64,000 bases of DNA from Pseudomonas baltica (GTDB lineage: Bacteria; Pseudomonadota; Gammaproteobacteria; Pseudomonadales; Pseudomonadaceae): assembly GCF_031880315.1 (NCBI RefSeq), contig NZ_CP134771.1:4180501-4244500 (forward strand), written 5' to 3'. Positions 1 through 8,167 of the stretch are shown here, piece by piece (position 1 is the first letter of the stretch; every line of letters begins with the position of its first letter). The notes under the pieces are model-generated. The model ran no database searches. It was not told the origin of the DNA and worked only from the letters and a program-made list of their open reading frames with translations. The position numbers and the translations under genes are program-made.

Positions 1-906
1 GCCCTTGCCCTTGAGGGTGTCGCGGATGCTGCCTTGCAACTTGGCCAGGTCTTCGCGCTGGGCGAGGATGCCGGCATTGATGTGCTTGGTGACGATCACC
101 TGTTGCTCGGCCGAAAGCTTGGAGAAGTTGGTCTTGTTGCCGAGCATCCAGAAGCCGTCCCACACGTGGTTGGTCAGCGAGCAGTATTTTTGCACTTCGT
201 AGAGCTTGGCCGAGTCCACCAGGGTCAAGGGGTTTTCCTGGCCTTCGACGACCCGCGTCTGCAGGGCCGAATACACCTCGGCGAAGTTGATGGCGGTCGG
301 CGCGGCGTCGAACGCCTTGAAGATCGAGGTAAGGATCGGACTCGGCGGCACGCGCAGCTTCATGTCCTTCAGCGCGTCGGGGGTGGCCACCGGCCGGGTA
401 CTGGTGGTGGTCACGCGGTAGCCGTTGTCCCACATTTTTTCGAAGGCGAACAGCTTGCCATCGTCGGCCTTGGCGATCTGTGCGCGCACGTGGGCGCCCA
501 GATCACCGTCCATGGCTTGCCAAACGGTGTCGTAGTCCTTGAAGGCAAAGCCAATGGCGCTGATCTGCACGGCGGGCACCAAGGTGCCGAGGATGACGGG
601 CGACAGCGAGAACAGATCGACTGCGCCGGAACGTACTTGCGCGAGGGTGTCGGTATCGCTGCCCAGTTGGCTGCTGGGGAACACCTGGAGAATCACCTGG
701 CCGTCGGTTTCTTCCTTGATGGCCTTGGCCATCTTGCGCGCCTGCACGTTCATGGGGTGGGTCAGGGGCAGGTTGTTGGCGTACTTGAGGGTGATGACAT
801 CGGCGCCAAGGCTGCTCGAGCTGTACAGCCCGAGGCTTCCTGCCGCTGCGGCCGCCGAGGCGAGAGAGGCGGTCTTGAGGAAGCTGCGGCGCGAGAAATC
901 TGCCAT
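1..906 (-). CDS. TRAP transporter substrate-binding protein, DctP family (C-terminus cut by window edge)
   Basis: Periplasmic receptor of a tripartite ATP-independent transporter for small organic acids. The visible 302 codons start MADFSRRSFLKTASL, a twin-arginine signal (S-R-R-S-F-L-K), followed by an Ala-rich hydrophobic stretch. The DctP fold then shows as an ITLKYANNLPLTHPMN segment and a later V-P-P-S-P-I-L region. The start is preceded by GGAGAG. The gene diverges from the thiolase operon and has its own -24/-12 promoter at 980-995, so uptake and catabolism are probably co-regulated. The substrate is not evident from the sequence. The membrane subunits (DctQ, DctM) would lie beyond the left edge. 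Confidence 0.9.
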   Translation of the reverse strand, partial: MADFSRRSFLKTASLASAAAAAGSLGLYSSSSLGADVITLKYANNLPLTHPMNVQARKMAKAIKEETDGQVILQVFPSSQLGSDTDTLAQVRSGAVDLFSLSPVILGTLVPAVQISAIGFAFKDYDTVWQAMDGDLGAHVRAQIAKADDGKLFAFEKMWDNGYRVTTTSTRPVATPDALKDMKLRVPPSPILTSIFKAFDAAPTAINFAEVYSALQTRVVEGQENPLTLVDSAKLYEVQKYCSLTNHVWDGFWMLGNKTNFSKLSAEQQVIVTKHINAGILAQREDLAKLQGSIRDTLKGKG

Positions 907-979
907 GTGGGACTCTCCATTGTTTTTGTTGTTGTAGTTGTCGACTGATCGCGGCTGCACGATCCAGGTAATGGGTTAT

Positions 980-995
980 AGCAAATCAGGTGCCA
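980..995 (-). promoter_or_regulatory. sigma-54 (-24/-12) promoter for the TRAP receptor gene
   Basis: On the minus strand the sequence reads TGGCAC-N5-TTGCT, an exact match to the RpoN consensus core with GG and GC at the correct spacing. It lies about 75 bp upstream of the dctP-like start at 906. Confidence 0.75.
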
Positions 996-1123
996 GCGTC
1001 GGCATGGCCAGTGGCCTGTTATCGACGATCTGCTCTTTCGGTGACTAACTGGCTGTTAATCAATGGGTTTTCAAATTTGTTGCTGCTTGTGTCTGTGAAC
1101 CAGGCGACGAGCACAAGGCGACA

Positions 1124-1197
1124 GGTGTCTCCCGGAGTGTCACCGCCCAGGCGTCCAGGGAGACACTTTCAGGTGTCACCGCCATCGCCGGTGACAC
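1124..1197. promoter_or_regulatory. Palindromic activator sites (putative bEBP enhancer) shared by two divergent promoters
   Basis: Two dyads are visible. GTGTCACCG (1173-1181) pairs perfectly with CGGTGACAC (1189-1197) across 7 bp. GTGTCTCCC (1125-1133) is mirrored by GGGAGACAC (1158-1166). An additional TGTCACC half-site lies at 1138-1144. The block sits about 50-120 bp upstream of the plus promoter and 130-200 bp from the minus promoter, the usual position for enhancer sites of sigma-54 activators. The activator gene is not in the window. The rest of 907-1296 holds no gene. Confidence 0.6.
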
Positions 1198-1243
1198 TGC
1201 TGTAACCCCCGTGCCATCGGCCCCGAGGCCCGCCCGAGCGGCT

Positions 1244-1259
1244 TGGCACCGGTCTTGCT
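1244..1259 (+). promoter_or_regulatory. sigma-54 (-24/-12) promoter for the thiolase operon
   Basis: The sequence reads TGGCAC-N5-TTGCT, identical in its conserved positions to the divergent promoter at 980-995. It lies about 38 bp before the ATG at 1297, which has a good AAGGGG ribosome site at 1283-1288. Confidence 0.8.
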
Positions 1260-1296
1260 ATCGCCCTTGCAACAACTCTAACAAGGGGCCCACCTC

Positions 1297-2466
1297 ATGC
1301 ATTCGCCTGTTATCACCGGCTGGTATCACTCGCCGTTCGGCAAGTTCGATCAACTCGACCCCGAGCAGATGATGGCCGATGCCGCCATCGCCGCGCTGCA
1401 ACATGCCGGCCTCGATGCCGAGCAGATCGACTCGGTGCACGTCGGTCATTTCAACGCCGGATTCCTCTATCAGGATTTCCCCTCGACGCTGCTTGCCAAT
1501 CATATTCCGGCGTTGCGCTTCACCCCGGCGGTGCGGGTCGAGAACGCCTGCTCCACCGGCTCGGCGGCGATCCACTCGGCGCTGCAATCGGTGCTCAGCG
1601 GCCAGGCCAGACACGCTTTGGTGGTGGGCTTCGAGAAGATGAACACGCTGCCCACCGCCGAGGTCGGCAAGATTTTGCTCAAGTGCTGCTACACCCGCGA
1701 GGAGGCCGATATCGAAGGCGGTTTCGCCGGGGTGTTCGGAGTGATCGCGCAGGATTATTTCGACCGCTATGGCGACCAGTCCGATGCCTTGGCGATGATT
1801 GCGGCGAAGAACCACGCCAATGGCGCCTTGAACCCGTTCGCCCATATGCGCCGTGATTTCGGCTATGACTTCTGCCGCACGCCCTCGGAGAAAAACCCCT
1901 TCGTGGCCGGGCCGCTCAAGCGCACCGATTGTTCGTTGATCACCGATGGCGCCGCAGCGCTGGTGATCAGCCGCGAAGACCTGGCGGGTGATCGGCCCCA
2001 GGCGATTCGCTTCAGGGCGGCGGTGCAGGTCAACGACTACATGCCGCTGTCGCGCCGCGATCCGACCTGGTTCGAGGGTGCCTCGCGGGCCTGGCAGAAG
2101 GCCCTGCAGGAAGCGCAGTTGAGCCTTGGCGACCTGTCACTGGTCGAGACCCACGACTGCTTCACCATCGCCGAGCTGCTGGAATACGAGGCCATGGGCC
2201 TGGCCGAGCGAGGCCAAGGCGCACGGGTGATTCAGGAAGGCATCAGCCGCAAGGACGGGCGCCTGCCGATCAATCCGTCGGGCGGGCTCAAATCCAAAGG
2301 TCATCCGATTGGCGCTACCGGGGTGTCGATGCACGTGATGGCGGCCATGCAGCTCACTGGTCAGGCCGGCGACATGCAGTTGCCGACGGCCGACCGCGCC
2401 GGGGTGTTCAACATGGGCGGTGCGGCCGTGACCAACTACGTCAGCATCCTGGAGTCGATCAAGTGA
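1297..2466 (+). CDS. Thiolase-family protein (SCP-x/acetyl-CoA acetyltransferase-like)
   Basis: 389 aa, the usual thiolase length. The nucleophilic Cys is C85 in VENACSTGSAA. The active-site His lies in GGLKSKGHPIGATG near residue 335. The C-terminal motif that normally carries the second catalytic Cys (CxG) reads FNMGGAAV instead, so Asn replaces Cys, as in many SCP-x-like thiolases. It is the first gene of a four-gene operon with overlapping ends, next to a CoA ligase, so a thiolytic or Claisen step on a CoA-activated substrate is likely. The exact substrate is unknown. Confidence 0.88.
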   Translation: MHSPVITGWYHSPFGKFDQLDPEQMMADAAIAALQHAGLDAEQIDSVHVGHFNAGFLYQDFPSTLLANHIPALRFTPAVRVENACSTGSAAIHSALQSVLSGQARHALVVGFEKMNTLPTAEVGKILLKCCYTREEADIEGGFAGVFGVIAQDYFDRYGDQSDALAMIAAKNHANGALNPFAHMRRDFGYDFCRTPSEKNPFVAGPLKRTDCSLITDGAAALVISREDLAGDRPQAIRFRAAVQVNDYMPLSRRDPTWFEGASRAWQKALQEAQLSLGDLSLVETHDCFTIAELLEYEAMGLAERGQGARVIQEGISRKDGRLPINPSGGLKSKGHPIGATGVSMHVMAAMQLTGQAGDMQLPTADRAGVFNMGGAAVTNYVSILESIK

Positions 2467-4052
2467 GCGCGCTCAATACGGGTATCGATAACGTCATGAA
2501 CCTGGGCGAATTGCTGGCGCAAGTGGCCCGGCGTTTTCCCGATGCGCCGGGGTTCATTCGCGGTGACCAGCAAGTGTCGTGGTCGCGGATCGCCGAGCGG
2601 GTCGACTGCGTCGCGGCGGCCTTGCGCGCTCGCGGGCTAGTGAAGGGCGACAAGTTGCTGGTGCATTCGCGCAACAATCTGGCGCTGTTCGAAAGCGCCT
2701 GGGTGGCGTTCCGCCTCGGTGTGGTGTGGGTGCCCACCAACGTGCGCATCACGCCGCCAGAGGCCGCCTATCTGGGCAGTTCCAGCGGTGCGGTGGCGAT
2801 GCTCTATGACGAGGGCTTCGAGCACTACGTGGCGGCCGTGCAAGCCGCTTCGCCGGTCTTGCAGCAGGTGATCGCCATCGGTCAGCCACGGGCTGGCGAG
2901 CTCAGCTACGACGGCCTGCTGGAGGAGGGTGCCAGCCTGCGTGCGGCATTCCGCCCGGCCGAGGTCACCTATCACGACCCGCTGTGGTTCTTCTACACCT
3001 CGGGCACCACGGGCTACCCCAAGGCCGGCATCCTTACCCACGGGCAGATGGCGTTCGTCATCACCAACCATATCGCCGACTTGATGCCGGGTCTTGACCA
3101 TCACTCGCGCTCGCTGGTGGTCGCGCCGTTGTCCCATGGTGCCGGGATTCACGCGCTGGTGAACGTCGCCCGCGGCGCCGCCAGTGTCCTGCCGGCAGGC
3201 GAGAAGCTCGACTGCGACGAGGCGTGGCGCCTGGTGCAGGAGCACCGCATCGACAACCTGTTCACCGTGCCGACCATCGTCAAGATGCTCACCGAGTGCC
3301 CGGAGGTCGACCACTACGATCACAGCAGCCTCAAGTACGTGATCTATGCCGGCGCGCCGATGTACCGCGCCGATCAGCGCCGCGCCCTGCACAAACTGGG
3401 CAAGGTGCTGGTGCAGTACTACGGCCTGGGCGAGGTGACCGGCAACATCACCGTGCTGCCGCCGGAATTCCACGAGGCCGAAGACGTGCCTGGCGCCCGT
3501 ATCGGCACCTGTGGCTTCCCGCGCACCGGTATGCAGGTGGCGATTCTCGATGACGATGGCCAGCCGCTCGAGCAGGGCCTTGACGGCGAGATCTGCGTGC
3601 GCGGGCCGGCGGTGTTCAGTGGTTATTACAACAATCCCGAAGCCAACGAGAAGACCTTCAAGCACGGCTGGTTCCACACCGGCGACCTCGGTCACCTCGA
3701 CGAGGAGGGCTTTTTGTACATCACCGGGCGCGCGTCCGACATGTACATCTCGGGGGGCTCCAACGTTTATCCGCGCGAGATCGAAGAGGCGTTGCTCACC
3801 CACCCGGCGGTCAATGAAGTGGCCGTGCTCGGTTTGCCCGACGAGAAGTGGGGCGAGTGTGGTTGCGCGGTGATCGTTACCACTGGTGAGGTCAGCGACG
3901 CCGAGTTGTTGGCCCATCTGGAGCCGCGCATCGCCCGCTACAAGTGGCCCAAGCAGTTTGTGCGTTGGACCGAGATGCCCAAGTCGGGCTACGGCAAGAT
4001 CGTCAAGAAGAACATTCGCGTGCTCCTCGAAGAGCGCAAGGAGCTAGCGTAA
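2463..4052 (+). CDS. Acyl-CoA synthetase (AMP-dependent ligase, ANL superfamily)
   Basis: 529 aa. It activates a carboxylic acid to its CoA thioester via an acyl-AMP. The ATP-binding loop YTSGTTGYPK is at residues 178-187. A later Y-Y-G-L-G-E-V-T motif and the hinge region HTGDLG...ITGRASDMYISGG are present. The C-terminal catalytic Lys is K512 in GYGKIVKK. The GTG start at 2463 overlaps the thiolase stop (GTGA), implying translational coupling; an in-frame ATG at 2496 is the alternative. The acid is probably what the divergent TRAP system imports, but this is inferred only from context. Confidence 0.9.
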   Translation: MSALNTGIDNVMNLGELLAQVARRFPDAPGFIRGDQQVSWSRIAERVDCVAAALRARGLVKGDKLLVHSRNNLALFESAWVAFRLGVVWVPTNVRITPPEAAYLGSSSGAVAMLYDEGFEHYVAAVQAASPVLQQVIAIGQPRAGELSYDGLLEEGASLRAAFRPAEVTYHDPLWFFYTSGTTGYPKAGILTHGQMAFVITNHIADLMPGLDHHSRSLVVAPLSHGAGIHALVNVARGAASVLPAGEKLDCDEAWRLVQEHRIDNLFTVPTIVKMLTECPEVDHYDHSSLKYVIYAGAPMYRADQRRALHKLGKVLVQYYGLGEVTGNITVLPPEFHEAEDVPGARIGTCGFPRTGMQVAILDDDGQPLEQGLDGEICVRGPAVFSGYYNNPEANEKTFKHGWFHTGDLGHLDEEGFLYITGRASDMYISGGSNVYPREIEEALLTHPAVNEVAVLGLPDEKWGECGCAVIVTTGEVSDAELLAHLEPRIARYKWPKQFVRWTEMPKSGYGKIVKKNIRVLLEERKELA

Positions 4053-4603
4053 TGACCCCGCATTTCACTCAGCGTGGCGATGTCCGGACCTTTCATCATG
4101 AAGGCGCACAACAACTGCCGCGGGTGCTCGATTGCGAAGTGCCGCACAGCGAGGAACTGCGCATCGTGCTGCCGTTGGCGACGGCGGTTGGGCCGGAGCT
4201 GATTCGGATTCTGTCGGGGCGGCGCTTCAGCAGCGCGGTCGGCAGGATTCTGTGCGGTGGCGCGTCCCACCTCAGCTATCACCGCATGGTCGAGACCGGC
4301 TCGGTGGCGCGGCCATTCGATTACGGCGCGCCCGTGATGCTGGACGGCTACATCACTTTTATCAGCGGGGCGCTGACGGTCGGCCGTGATCCGGCGGGCA
4401 AGCCGCTGCTGCATTGCCATGCGGGGTTTATCGACCGCGAAGGCAATCAGCATGGCGGGCACCTGGTGCTCGACAAGCTGGTGGTGGGCAGCGAGCCGCT
4501 GATCATTCGTCTGTGCCTGTTCGATCAGGTGGCGTACCAGCAGCAGCCCGACGACGAAACCCATTTCAACTTGCTCCACCCGGTGGTTCAGGAGGCGTCA
4601 TGA
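4052..4603 (+). CDS. DUF296/PPC-domain protein, histidine-containing copy
   Basis: 183 aa, starting one base inside the CoA-ligase stop (TAATG). The second half matches the plant-and-prokaryote conserved (DUF296) domain: PLLHCHAGFIDREGNQHGGHL, with H121, H123 and H137 in the positions of the usual metal-binding triad. The function is not established for bacterial members. Its place directly after the ligase suggests a role in the same CoA-thioester pathway. It overlaps the next gene by 4 bp. Confidence 0.75.
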   Translation: MTPHFTQRGDVRTFHHEGAQQLPRVLDCEVPHSEELRIVLPLATAVGPELIRILSGRRFSSAVGRILCGGASHLSYHRMVETGSVARPFDYGAPVMLDGYITFISGALTVGRDPAGKPLLHCHAGFIDREGNQHGGHLVLDKLVVGSEPLIIRLCLFDQVAYQQQPDDETHFNLLHPVVQEAS

Positions 4604-4998
4604 GTGCAGTGATCTTGGAGCAGGAATCGTCGGTACAGAGCGGCAAGCTCGGGCGTTTGGTGGTGGCGCGGTTGAAGCCTAACGAGGACCTGGTCGAAAG
4701 CGCCGAGGCGCTGTGCGCGGCCCATGGCATCCACACGGCGGTGGTGCGTGGCGGGCTGGGCAGTTTGATCGATGCGCGCTTGCAGTATCTGGGGCGCAGC
4801 GGCATGAAGACCATTGAGGTCGCCGGGCCGGGCGTGGAGATTCTGAGCATCAGCGGCGAGGTGCGCGCCGGGGAGACGCAGTTACAGGCGGTGGTGGCGG
4901 ATGCCGATGGCAAGCTCTATGCCGGGCGGATGGAGCGCGGGCACAACTTGTCGTTCATCACCATCGAGCTGACGTTGCAGGAGTGGTTGCCGGATTGA
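4600..4998 (+). CDS. DUF296/PPC-domain protein, histidine-less copy
   Basis: 132 aa, ATG overlapping the previous stop (ATGA). It aligns over its whole length with the DUF296 fold (AVVRGGLGSL, EILSISGEVRAG, ADADGKLYAGRM). The residues that are H-x-H and G-G-H in the preceding gene are Q-L-Q and A-G-R here, so the metal site is lost. It is the last gene of the operon and may form a heteromer with the upstream copy. A REP pair follows. Confidence 0.72.
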   Translation: MSAVILEQESSVQSGKLGRLVVARLKPNEDLVESAEALCAAHGIHTAVVRGGLGSLIDARLQYLGRSGMKTIEVAGPGVEILSISGEVRAGETQLQAVVADADGKLYAGRMERGHNLSFITIELTLQEWLPD

Positions 4999-5032
4999 GT
5001 CCGGCTTCAACTCGTCGGTGATGCGACTGGCG

Positions 5033-5107
5033 CTTTCGCGAGCAAGCTTTGCTCCCACAGTGTGTACATGCGCAGCGTCGTACACCTGTGGGAGCTGTCT
5101 CGCGGCA
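5033..5107. repeat. REP palindrome pair
   Basis: Two inverted copies of the Pseudomonas REP theme (CGCGAGCAAGC..TGCTCCCACAG and CTGTGGGAGC..) face each other between the DUF296 operon and the glcB stop. They are intergenic between convergent genes. Confidence 0.75.
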
Positions 5108-5111
5108 ATAC

Positions 5112-7289
5112 CTACTGCAACTGCCGCGCCTTGAACTCGCGACGGCGACGATGCAACACCGGCTCGGTGTAGCCATTAGGCTGCTTGGCGCCTTCGATCA
5201 CCAACTCCAGCGCCGCCTGGAAGGCGATATTGGTATCGAAGTCCGGTGCCAGCGGCCGATACAGCGGGTCGTTGGCATTCTGCCGATCGACCACCGGCGC
5301 CATGCGCTTGAGGCTCTCGACGATCTGCGCTTCGCTGGCCACGCCGTGGCGCAACCAGTTGGCCAGTAGCTGGCTTGAAATCCGCAGCGTGGCGCGGTCT
5401 TCCATGAGGCCGATGTCGTTGATGTCCGGCACCTTGGAGCAGCCCACGCCTTGGTCGATCCAGCGCACCACGTAACCGAGAATGCCCTGGGAATTGTTGT
5501 CCAGTTCGTTCTGGATTTCCTCGGCGCTCCAGTCGGTGTTCGGCGCGAGCGGCAGGGTCAGAATGTCGTCCACCGAGGCCGGGGTACGGCTTTTCAACTC
5601 GGCCTGGCGGGCGAACACATCGACCTTGTGATAGTGCAAGGCATGCAGCGCCGCAGCGGTTGGCGAGGGCACCCAGGCGGTGTTGGCGCCGGACAGCGGG
5701 TGGGCGATTTTCTGTTCGAGCATGCCCGCCATCAGATCCGGCATGGCCCACATGCCTTTGCCGATCTGCGCGCGGCCTTGCAGGCCAGTGCTCAGGCCGA
5801 CATCGACGTTGTTGTTCTCGTAGGCGGCGATCCATTTCTCGGCTTTCATGGCGGCCTTGCGCACTACCGCGCCAGCCTCCATGGAGGTGTGGATCTCGTC
5901 ACCGGTGCGGTCGAGGAAGCCGGTATTGATGAAGACCACCCGCTCACGCGCTGCACGGATACAGGCCTTGAGGTTGACCGTGGTACGGCGCTCCTCGTCC
6001 ATGATGCCGACCTTGAGGGTGTTGCGCTTGAGGTGCAGCACCTCTTCGATGCGCTCGAACAGGGTGTTGGTGAAGGCGGCTTCTTCAGGGCCGTGCATCT
6101 TCGGCTTGACGATGTACACCGAGCCGGTGCGGCTGTTGCTGCGCAGCGATTTGCCGTTGAGGTCGTGGATGGCCGCGAGGCTGGTGATGATGCCGTCGAG
6201 GATGCCCTCGGGGACTTCATGGCCTTTGCTGTCGAGGATCGCGTCGATGGTCATCAGGTGGCCGACATTGCGGATGAACAGCAGCGAGCGGCCCGGCAGA
6301 ATGACTTCACCGCCGTAGACGGTTTTGTAGCGCCGGTCGGGGTTCATGGTGCGGGTGAAGGTGCTGCCGCCCTTGGTGACGTCTTCGCTGAGGTCGCCCT
6401 TCATCAGGCCCAGCCAGTTGCGGTAGATGACCACCTTGTCGTCGGCATCGACGGCGGCGACCGAGTCTTCGCAGTCCATGATGGTGGTCAGGGCGGCTTC
6501 CATGAGCACGTCCTTGACCCCGGCGGCGTCGGTCTGGCCGACCGGGCTGCTGGCGTCGATCTGGATTTCGAAGTGCAGGCCGTTGTGCTTGAGCAGCACC
6601 GCGGTGGGTGCGCTGGCCTCGCCATGGAAACCGATGAACTGCTTGTCGTCGGCCAGGCCCGTGTTGGAGCCGCCCTTGAGGCTGATCACCAGCTTGCCAT
6701 CGAGGATCTTGTAGGCCGTGGCGTCGACGTGCGAGCCCGCACCCAGGGGCGCGGCTTCGTCGAGGAAGGCGCGGGCGAAGGCGATGACCTTGTCGCCGCG
6801 GACCTTGTTGTAGCCCGGGCCCTTGGTGGCGCCATCGGCTTCGCTGATGGCGTCGGTGCCATACAGCGCATCGTACAGCGAGCCCCAGCGGGCATTGGAA
6901 GCGTTGAGGGCGAAGCGTGCGTTCATCACCGGCACGACGAGCTGCGGGCCGGCCATGCGGGCGATTTCGTCGTCGACGTGTTCGGTGGTCGCCTGGAAGT
7001 CATCGGCAGGCGGCAGCAGGTAGCCGATTTCCTTGAGGAACACCTTGTAGGCGAAGGCATCGTGAGGCTGGCCCTGGCGCGCCTTGTGCCAGCCATCGAT
7101 CTGGCCTTGCAGGGTGTCGCGCTTGCCCAGCAGGGTGCGGTTCTTGGGAGCGAGGTCGTTGATGATGCTTTCGACGCCGGACCAGAAGTCGTTGGCACTG
7201 AGGCCGGTGCCGGGGATTGCTTCTTCGTTGACGAAATCCAGCAGGACCTTGGCGACCTTAAGGCCACCGACTTGAACGTGTTCAGTCAT
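5112..7289 (-). CDS. glcB: Malate synthase G
   Basis: 725 aa, the expected length for the monomeric G isoform. It condenses glyoxylate with acetyl-CoA to malate in the glyoxylate shunt. Family landmarks are [14 protein letters not shown], the [14 protein letters not shown] active-site segment, [16 protein letters not shown] and [17 protein letters not shown]. The start [16 protein letters not shown] at 7289 has GAGGCAAG upstream; an open frame continues further 5' but lacks family similarity. An inverted repeat at 7347-7374 is a candidate operator. The gene is divergent from the ACT-domain gene. Confidence 0.97.
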   Translation of the reverse strand: MTEHVQVGGLKVAKVLLDFVNEEAIPGTGLSANDFWSGVESIINDLAPKNRTLLGKRDTLQGQIDGWHKARQGQPHDAFAYKVFLKEIGYLLPPADDFQATTEHVDDEIARMAGPQLVVPVMNARFALNASNARWGSLYDALYGTDAISEADGATKGPGYNKVRGDKVIAFARAFLDEAAPLGAGSHVDATAYKILDGKLVISLKGGSNTGLADDKQFIGFHGEASAPTAVLLKHNGLHFEIQIDASSPVGQTDAAGVKDVLMEAALTTIMDCEDSVAAVDADDKVVIYRNWLGLMKGDLSEDVTKGGSTFTRTMNPDRRYKTVYGGEVILPGRSLLFIRNVGHLMTIDAILDSKGHEVPEGILDGIITSLAAIHDLNGKSLRSNSRTGSVYIVKPKMHGPEEAAFTNTLFERIEEVLHLKRNTLKVGIMDEERRTTVNLKACIRAARERVVFINTGFLDRTGDEIHTSMEAGAVVRKAAMKAEKWIAAYENNNVDVGLSTGLQGRAQIGKGMWAMPDLMAGMLEQKIAHPLSGANTAWVPSPTAAALHALHYHKVDVFARQAELKSRTPASVDDILTLPLAPNTDWSAEEIQNELDNNSQGILGYVVRWIDQGVGCSKVPDINDIGLMEDRATLRISSQLLANWLRHGVASEAQIVESLKRMAPVVDRQNANDPLYRPLAPDFDTNIAFQAALELVIEGAKQPNGYTEPVLHRRRREFKARQLQ

Positions 7290-7346
7290 TGCTTGCCTCA
7301 CTCTGCGCGGCGTGCGCCGCTGCTCGTATTTGACGTCGATCAATGT

Positions 7347-7374
7347 ATGTAGTGCTCGCGTGGCGATACTACAT
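7347..7374. promoter_or_regulatory. Inverted repeat upstream of glcB, candidate operator
   Basis: ATGTAGT (7347-7353) and ACTACAT (7368-7374) form a perfect 7-bp dyad with a 14-bp spacer, about 60-85 bp upstream of the glcB start. The cognate regulator is unknown. Confidence 0.4.
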
Positions 7375-7535
7375 GAACTTTTTGAAGTTGGGAAAAAGGG
7401 TCTTTTGCAGTCCGAATATGACTGTGCAGTGCTGCGGAAGTGCCGAATTGTTCCATAGATCAAAATAAACTGTATACAATTTTTTGCCCGCCAACGCTGC
7501 CTATACTCACCCCTTCCAACAAGAGGAACGCGCCC

Positions 7536-8054
7536 ATGGACCATCTAGTACTGACCGTGCTGGCCGCTGACAAGGCCGGGCTGGTGGAAAAAGTCGCACA
7601 GTGCATCAGCGAACACAACGGCAACTGGCTGGAAAGCCGCATGGCGCGCATGGCCGGGCAGTTCGCCGGGATCTTGCGCGTGGCCGTACCGGCGCAATCC
7701 TGCGACGAGCTGGTGGGCGCTCTGCAGGCGCTCAAGGGTGAAGAGATTCACGTGCAGATCGCTGGGGCGGGCATCGAACAGTCGTGCACCTGGAAGCCGA
7801 TCGCCATGGAGCTGGTGGGCAATGATCGCCCAGGCATCGTGCGCGACATAACCCGCTTGCTCAGCCAGCAGGGGGTGAATCTGGAACGGTTGGTAACCGA
7901 CGTGCGCCCGGCCCCGATGAGCAGCGAACCGCTGTTCCATGCCGAGGCGATGCTGGCGGTGCCGTTGACCTTGTCGCTGGATGCATTGCAGGCACAGTTG
8001 GAAACGCTGGCGGATGATTTGATGGTGGAGCTGGTGCTGCGGGCTGAGGATTGA
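7536..8054 (+). CDS. ACT-domain protein, glycine cleavage regulator GcvR-like
   Basis: 172 aa with two ACT modules: residues about 1-75 ([20 protein letters not shown]) and about 88-165 ([19 protein letters not shown]). This is the architecture of GcvR-type proteins that sense amino acids and modulate gcv expression. The ATG at 7536 follows AAGAGGAA. A TATACT -10-like box lies at 7502-7507. The gene is divergent from glcB and monocistronic, followed by a REP pair. The assignment to GcvR rests on domain layout. Confidence 0.8.
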   Translation: MDHLVLTVLAADKAGLVEKVAQCISEHNGNWLESRMARMAGQFAGILRVAVPAQSCDELVGALQALKGEEIHVQIAGAGIEQSCTWKPIAMELVGNDRPGIVRDITRLLSQQGVNLERLVTDVRPAPMSSEPLFHAEAMLAVPLTLSLDALQAQLETLADDLMVELVLRAED

Positions 8055-8070
8055 TGTGGCCCGCACCGGC

Positions 8071-8148
8071 CTCTTCGCTGGCAAGCCATGCTCCCACAGA
8101 ACCGAAGCGTACACCTGTGGGAGCATGGCTTGCCGGCGAAGGGGCCCG
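8071..8148. repeat. REP palindrome pair
   Basis: Inverted REP copies (GGCAAGCCATGCTCCCACAG / CTGTGGGAGCATGGCTTGCC) separate the convergent gcvR-like and srkA genes. Confidence 0.75.
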
Positions 8149-8167
8149 CCCAGCCAACCCCCTCTAC

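Noticed and set aside
34..948. 304-codon plus-strand frame across the TRAP receptor gene
   Set aside because: Shadow of the DctP-family gene, which has a twin-arginine signal and conserved motifs.
5451..7352. 633-codon open frame antisense to glcB
   Set aside because: High-GC shadow of a real gene; composition is Gly/Ala/Val/His-rich with no domain, and the opposite strand is unambiguous malate synthase.
7469..7482. TGTATACA palindrome upstream of the gcvR-like gene
   Set aside because: Short AT-rich dyad that could occur by chance near a promoter; no adjacent GntR-type regulator supports it.
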